DNA of 64,000 nucleotides from Tulasnella sp. 424 (lineage: Eukaryota > Basidiomycota > Agaricomycetes > Cantharellales > Tulasnellaceae). A program made the position numbers and the translations under genes. Numbering within the stretch: the first letter of the stretch is position 1; every line of letters begins with the position of its first letter. The notes beneath the pieces are model-generated. The model was given only the letters and a program-made list of their open reading frames with translations. It was not told the origin of the DNA and searched no databases. The stretch lies in the NCBI GenBank assembly GCA_019633425.1, contig WSUB01000135.1, positions 1 through 64,000 of the forward strand, given 5' to 3'. This document shows, piece after piece, positions 60,284-64,000 of the stretch.

Positions 60284-61483
60284 TTAACCCTCGAAAGTGA
60301 AGTTGGCGCCGACCTTGTGAGCGGCCTTTTCGCCAGCAAGGTTTGCGGTGTCGACGGCAATACCGAATTGGGCCTTGACGCCGGGGCTAGAAGATAAATC
60401 CCGGTCAACAACTGCGTAAAGGACCAATGCGCAAGCTCAACTCACCGGAGGACCTGGGTATAGGCAAGAGACAAGACAGAAGAGTTGTTGATCTTGGCCT
60501 TGACGAAGGCAGCGGAATCGAGGTAACTAAGCAGATGCGGAAGGGTTCAGCAGTTATCCAATGAGATAAGCTCCTCAAAATCTGCTTACGCCTTGGCACC
60601 AACTTCAAGGGCAATGCCACCAGTCGTGGTCTTGGTGTCGTAGATAGCCTTGGCACCAGCCTCAACGTCACGGCTCACGCGGTGGTAGTAGCTGGCAGCG
60701 TAGGTCGAGAGGTTGCCAAGACCGTGGATGGAGACAGCGTATTCGGGAGCGCTGAAGCCCAAAGCAGTGGCATATCGGGTGATCTTGCCAGAGGTCACGT
60801 CGTAGGTGGCCTCAGCACCGAGGAGGAAACCATCACGGCCAACAACGGTGTCAGCAGTGAAGGTGGGGCCCTGTAACCAAAACAAGAAATTCACGGTATA
60901 GAAATCCCCGATCAGTCCCGGAATCCCATGCCAACCGCTCTAATGCTTGAGAAACTCACGCGGAAGAGATCAATGACAGCCCTGCTGTGCAGACCGGGCT
61001 GCTTGTAGGCAGCGTTGACGATGGCGGACTTGCCACCGGTCTCGGGCAACAAAGAGGTGTTCAAGTCCAACTTGAGACCCTTGGCGATCTGGTTCTCAAG
61101 CTCAACGGTCGTTCGGAGGACGTTGGCGGTAGTCCAGGCTTGAGTGAAGGTCAAGCCGTTCTTGGGGTCGGAGTATTTGCCCTCCAAGTCGCCCGAGATG
61201 CCGTAGGACTTGTTGTCGCGGGTACCAGCGACCTTGAAGGTGACGTTCGAGGGAGTCTTGGTCTTGATCTCCAACGAAGTGCCAAAGATGGGGAAGTCCT
61301 TGGTCAACAAGTCGTTGGAAGACTTGCCGAGATCCTGTTATTTTTTTGGAATTTCAATATTGGCTACGTCAGCAAACGCGAAATATTTCTTTTTGGACGC
61401 GGCCCGCTTCGCTCCCGCCGCGTTCGAAAACGATGAAAAAGACTTGCCTTCCAGTGTGGCGGGACGGGTTGAGGAGCAGACAT
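60284..61483 (-). CDS. POR1: Mitochondrial porin VDAC
   Basis: Voltage-dependent anion channel of the mitochondrial outer membrane, passing ATP/ADP and small metabolites. Exons 61483-61448, 61334-60960, 60870-60590, 60526-60446, 60386-60284, giving 291 residues, normal for the 19-strand barrel. The N-terminal helix region (PVPPHWKDLGKSSNDLLTKD), LEIKTKTPSNVTFKV and the conserved GLK motif at 98-100 (IAKGLKLDLN) are present. The C-terminal strand ends HKVGANFTFEG. The first exon codes for only 12 residues and is followed by a GC-AG intron, the only junction that keeps frame. Confidence 0.95.
61335..61447 (-). other. GC-AG intron 1 of VDAC
   Basis: Exon 1 ends TGG AAG, then GCAAGT ... TAACAG, then GAT CTC. 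The donor matches the U1 consensus except for the GC. The nearby GT (GTCTTT) would change frame. Confidence 0.8.
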
Positions 61484-61975
61484 GGTAAATAAGAGCTTTT
61501 GGGGGGGAGAGAAAGGAGGTGGGTGGTAGGAGAGGTTGAAGGAGAAAGGAGTTGGTTGTAGGTGGGAAGAAGAAATGCTCGTTCGAAAATCGCCAGATGA
61601 CCTCTTTGCGTCGTCACTCGCACGCTCGGAAAAGGCGCACGTTTATGGCCCGACTCCCTCCGAACGGATTCCTGCGGTCCGCCACAAAATTCACCACGTA
61701 AAAAATACGTTCAACTCCTTTTGACAGCTTCAATCCGAGCGAGTAACGACTTACAGGCTGTGGGACATCAGTGAGGGGACCCCGGCCTCCCGTTCCTCGG
61801 ATCTCCGGCACGCTCTGCTTTGGCCTGTCGATCATTCCATGTGTGCCACCCAAGACCACTCAAGACGTCTGCAAGCGTCGACAGACACACACATTATTAC
61901 TCCAAAGGCAAAATGTCCGCATTGCGTTTACCAAAGAAATATTACAGTATACGTATGACTACACGATGAATTACT
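61484..61975. other. Intergenic, VDAC promoter and FAD oxidoreductase 3' end
   Basis: 492 nt holding the VDAC promoter (minus) and the 3' tail of the next gene. No clear element seen. Confidence 0.55.
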
Positions 61976-63931
61976 TTAGGCTGCAGGCTGGATGGCGAAC
62001 CACTTGCTAAATACACCCTCAGGATCGTACATCTTCTTCACTTCCTGCAATCTCTCGTAATTAGCGCCAAACGCCAACCTCGAGTACGTGTCGGTCTTGT
62101 TCTTTCCTGCAACCGCATCGGCGTAATTCGGGTAGCCGATGTTGGTCGCAAGGTCCGTGGAAGCAGCCTTGGCGATGGTGTCAGCCAATTCACGAGTCGC
62201 AGCTTGAGCTACGGCGGTGAACGCTGCCTTCTCCCATTGAGTCGTCACGAGAACGTTGTAAACCTAAGAGATGAATGAAAAGCCAAGGGTTTGCAACACG
62301 CGGTGAGCTTTTTTTCATTCTCGGCGGTCGCGACGAGTGTACGAAATCATCTCACGGGAGCGCGGTGGGCAAAGGCAGTCGCTTCAGTCGGGACCGACGC
62401 GATCTTGTCGTTGTGGTGGAACTCAAACGTGACGAAAGACGAGACCGCTTCGGGATGTTCGGTCAACAAGTTGGTGAAAGCTTCCAACGCCTTCTTGAAG
62501 GGCTTGAGGTCGAGCCGCTCGAGATGAAGACCCCAATGAAGTCTGTGCCCAGGAGCGTTGTATGAATCCTAAAAATGGGCCGCATCAAGGTTTCGATCAG
62601 CTTGGGGTTGACAAACAAACAACAAAAGTAAGAAGCGGCACGCCGCCGGTCTCGTTGGGGTCGCTGAGGGGCGAAGGAGGGTCCGGCGCGCTCACGAGGA
62701 CGAAACAGACTTACCAGCATCGTGTTGAGCTTTTCGTAAGGGATCATGCCAGACACATTCTCCAGAGGACCTTAGCGCGAGAAGCCGCATCAAAATTTAA
62801 AATTAATGAAAAGAAAAAACAAACAAATACGGGATCAGCGAAGCGTTCGATGGCAGGATCAACCCAAGATAGGAAATCGAAAAACACTCACCAAGCTCCA
62901 CGAACCCTTTGAACGCAGCCTCGCCTTCCTTTGCGCCGGAGTTTTTGAAGCCGACAAAGACAACAGCAGGCTACAGGGGTGAACCAGCAGGGAGAAGAAT
63001 TCATATATGTAAGAAGCGCTGCTTTTTTGACACCCTCTGGGTTCGAAATGTGCGATGACGGACCTTGCCCTGGGAATCGGGGCCGAACATCAAGCGCCCG
63101 GCCTCGTTGGGGGTCTGCTTGCGAGTCCAGCGATTGATTTGTTGGATGACGATGGGAAGGAGGGAAGGGGCGTATGTGAGAGCTTGAGAACGGACGTCAG
63201 GGACGTGTTGATTGTGCGACACAAAAGCCTGAGCTTACTGGTTGTGTAGACCTCTGAACGTTGAGAGTGGAGCTTGAATACAAACTCGACAACGATGCCA
63301 AAGTTAGAGCCACCTGAACAACTGCGAGTCAGATGCCGAGTGCGCGTGACAGTCGCCGCAAGCTACATACCACCGCGGATGCCCCAGAATAGATCGGAGT
63401 GCTCGGCGGCATTAGCTTTGACGATATCGCCGTTGGCAAGGACAACCGTAGCCTGATAAATGGTTAATCGTACATCTTCCCCAGAACGGTGGCCAGATAC
63501 ATACCGAGATCAAACTGTCGAGGGTGAGACCGTGCTCGCCGGAGAGCCATCCATAGCCACCGCCAGTGGCCAGGCCACCGACACCGGCATCGGCACAAGC
63601 GCCAGCGGGGACGGCAAGACCTACAACAAACAGAGTATTAACCATCTACCCCTCGATGGAAGTGCGGAGGGTTTAAGTACTCACCGAACTTGGTCGCCTC
63701 CTTCTCAACCTGGGAGAAACGACAGCCACCTTGGATGTATGCGAGCTTGTTCTCAGCGTCGATGGTGATGGAGTTGAGATTCCTCCCAAGGTCGATGACG
63801 ACGCTAGAGACGGCGGGAAGTGTCATGTGTCCGCCACAACGGACGGAGAGGTCAAGTCCTTGAGACCTGGCTTGGCGAACGGCCGCAGCAACGTCGTCAA
63901 AGGTAGATGGGAAGATGACTGAGGGAGACAT
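61976..63931 (-). CDS. BBE-type FAD-linked oxidoreductase (FAD_binding_4 plus BBE domain)
   Basis: Flavoprotein oxidase/dehydrogenase of the berberine-bridge-enzyme family; substrates may be sugars, alkaloids or aromatic compounds. Exons 63931-63685, 63620-63505, 63452-63371, 63313-63239, 63182-63064, 62970-62892, 62770-62715, 62568-62356, 62263-61976, giving 424 residues. FAD-site segments: VRCGGHM with His35, [18 protein letters not shown] with Cys91, [14 protein letters not shown]. His35 and Cys91 are placed for bicovalent flavin attachment. The C-terminal BBE element is [20 protein letters not shown]. The N-terminus is 30-50 residues shorter than usual, so an upstream exon could lie past the right edge; the ATG at 63931 is the only one in frame here. 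Confidence 0.85.
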
Positions 63932-64000
63932 GATGATCGTGATGTTCAAGTGATAGAGAAGATTGTAGAGAGAAGGCAAAGCAAGTTGGGTTGGGTGTTT

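Noticed and set aside
1..64000. Biosynthetic gene cluster formed by the ABC transporter, 2OG dioxygenase, P450 reductase and BBE oxidase
   Set aside because: They are spread over 60 kb among housekeeping genes, and there is no synthase, cyclase or P450 in the window.

Overview
This window is a piece of a filamentous fungal nuclear genome, most likely an Agaricomycete-type basidiomycete. The evidence is many short introns (mostly 45-70 nt, up to 14 per gene), pyrimidine-rich leaders and 3' tails, and protein families typical of mushrooms: a C2H2 regulator with very long flanks, a fungal alpha-actinin, a cytosolic-type GH63 protein, and a Pob3 without an HMG box. No bacterial, viral, CRISPR or complete transposon signal was seen. 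Gene models were built by hand from open frames, GT/GC..AG junctions and family motifs; all exon sums are multiples of three.

Left third (1-27,700). A minus-strand ABCB-type transporter runs off the left edge. A 2.2 kb gap follows that holds a strongly folded segment, possibly an unannotated RNA. The plus strand then carries a GH63 glycosidase, a 2-oxoglutarate/Fe(II) dioxygenase, a carnitine acetyltransferase with both a mitochondrial presequence and a peroxisomal AKL end, a large Ser/Pro-rich tail-anchored protein, a single-pass membrane protein, and an ATRIP/Rad26-like checkpoint protein.

Middle (27,700-39,000). A 460-residue C2H2 zinc-finger protein sits alone between about 6.6 kb of upstream and 3.1 kb of downstream DNA with no recognisable gene. 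This looks like regulatory space around a developmental regulator.

Right part (39,000-64,000) is gene-dense: Chl1/DDX11 helicase (+) convergent with alpha-actinin (-); alpha-actinin divergent from the FACT subunit Pob3 (+); Pob3 convergent with NADPH-cytochrome P450 reductase (-); dynactin p25 (-) divergent from a small mitochondrial membrane protein (+); then an RA-PH adaptor (-), the mitochondrial porin VDAC (-) and a BBE-type FAD oxidoreductase (-) near the right edge. These are mostly housekeeping genes and do not form one pathway.

The more unusual points are about gene structure. There are two GC-AG introns, a 10-nt microexon and a duplicated exon. A stop-free, frame-preserving intron splits helicase motif VI of Chl1. 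An optional intron decides whether the RA-PH locus makes one protein or two. Two genes have long pyrimidine-rich 3' tails, and there is one candidate structured RNA.
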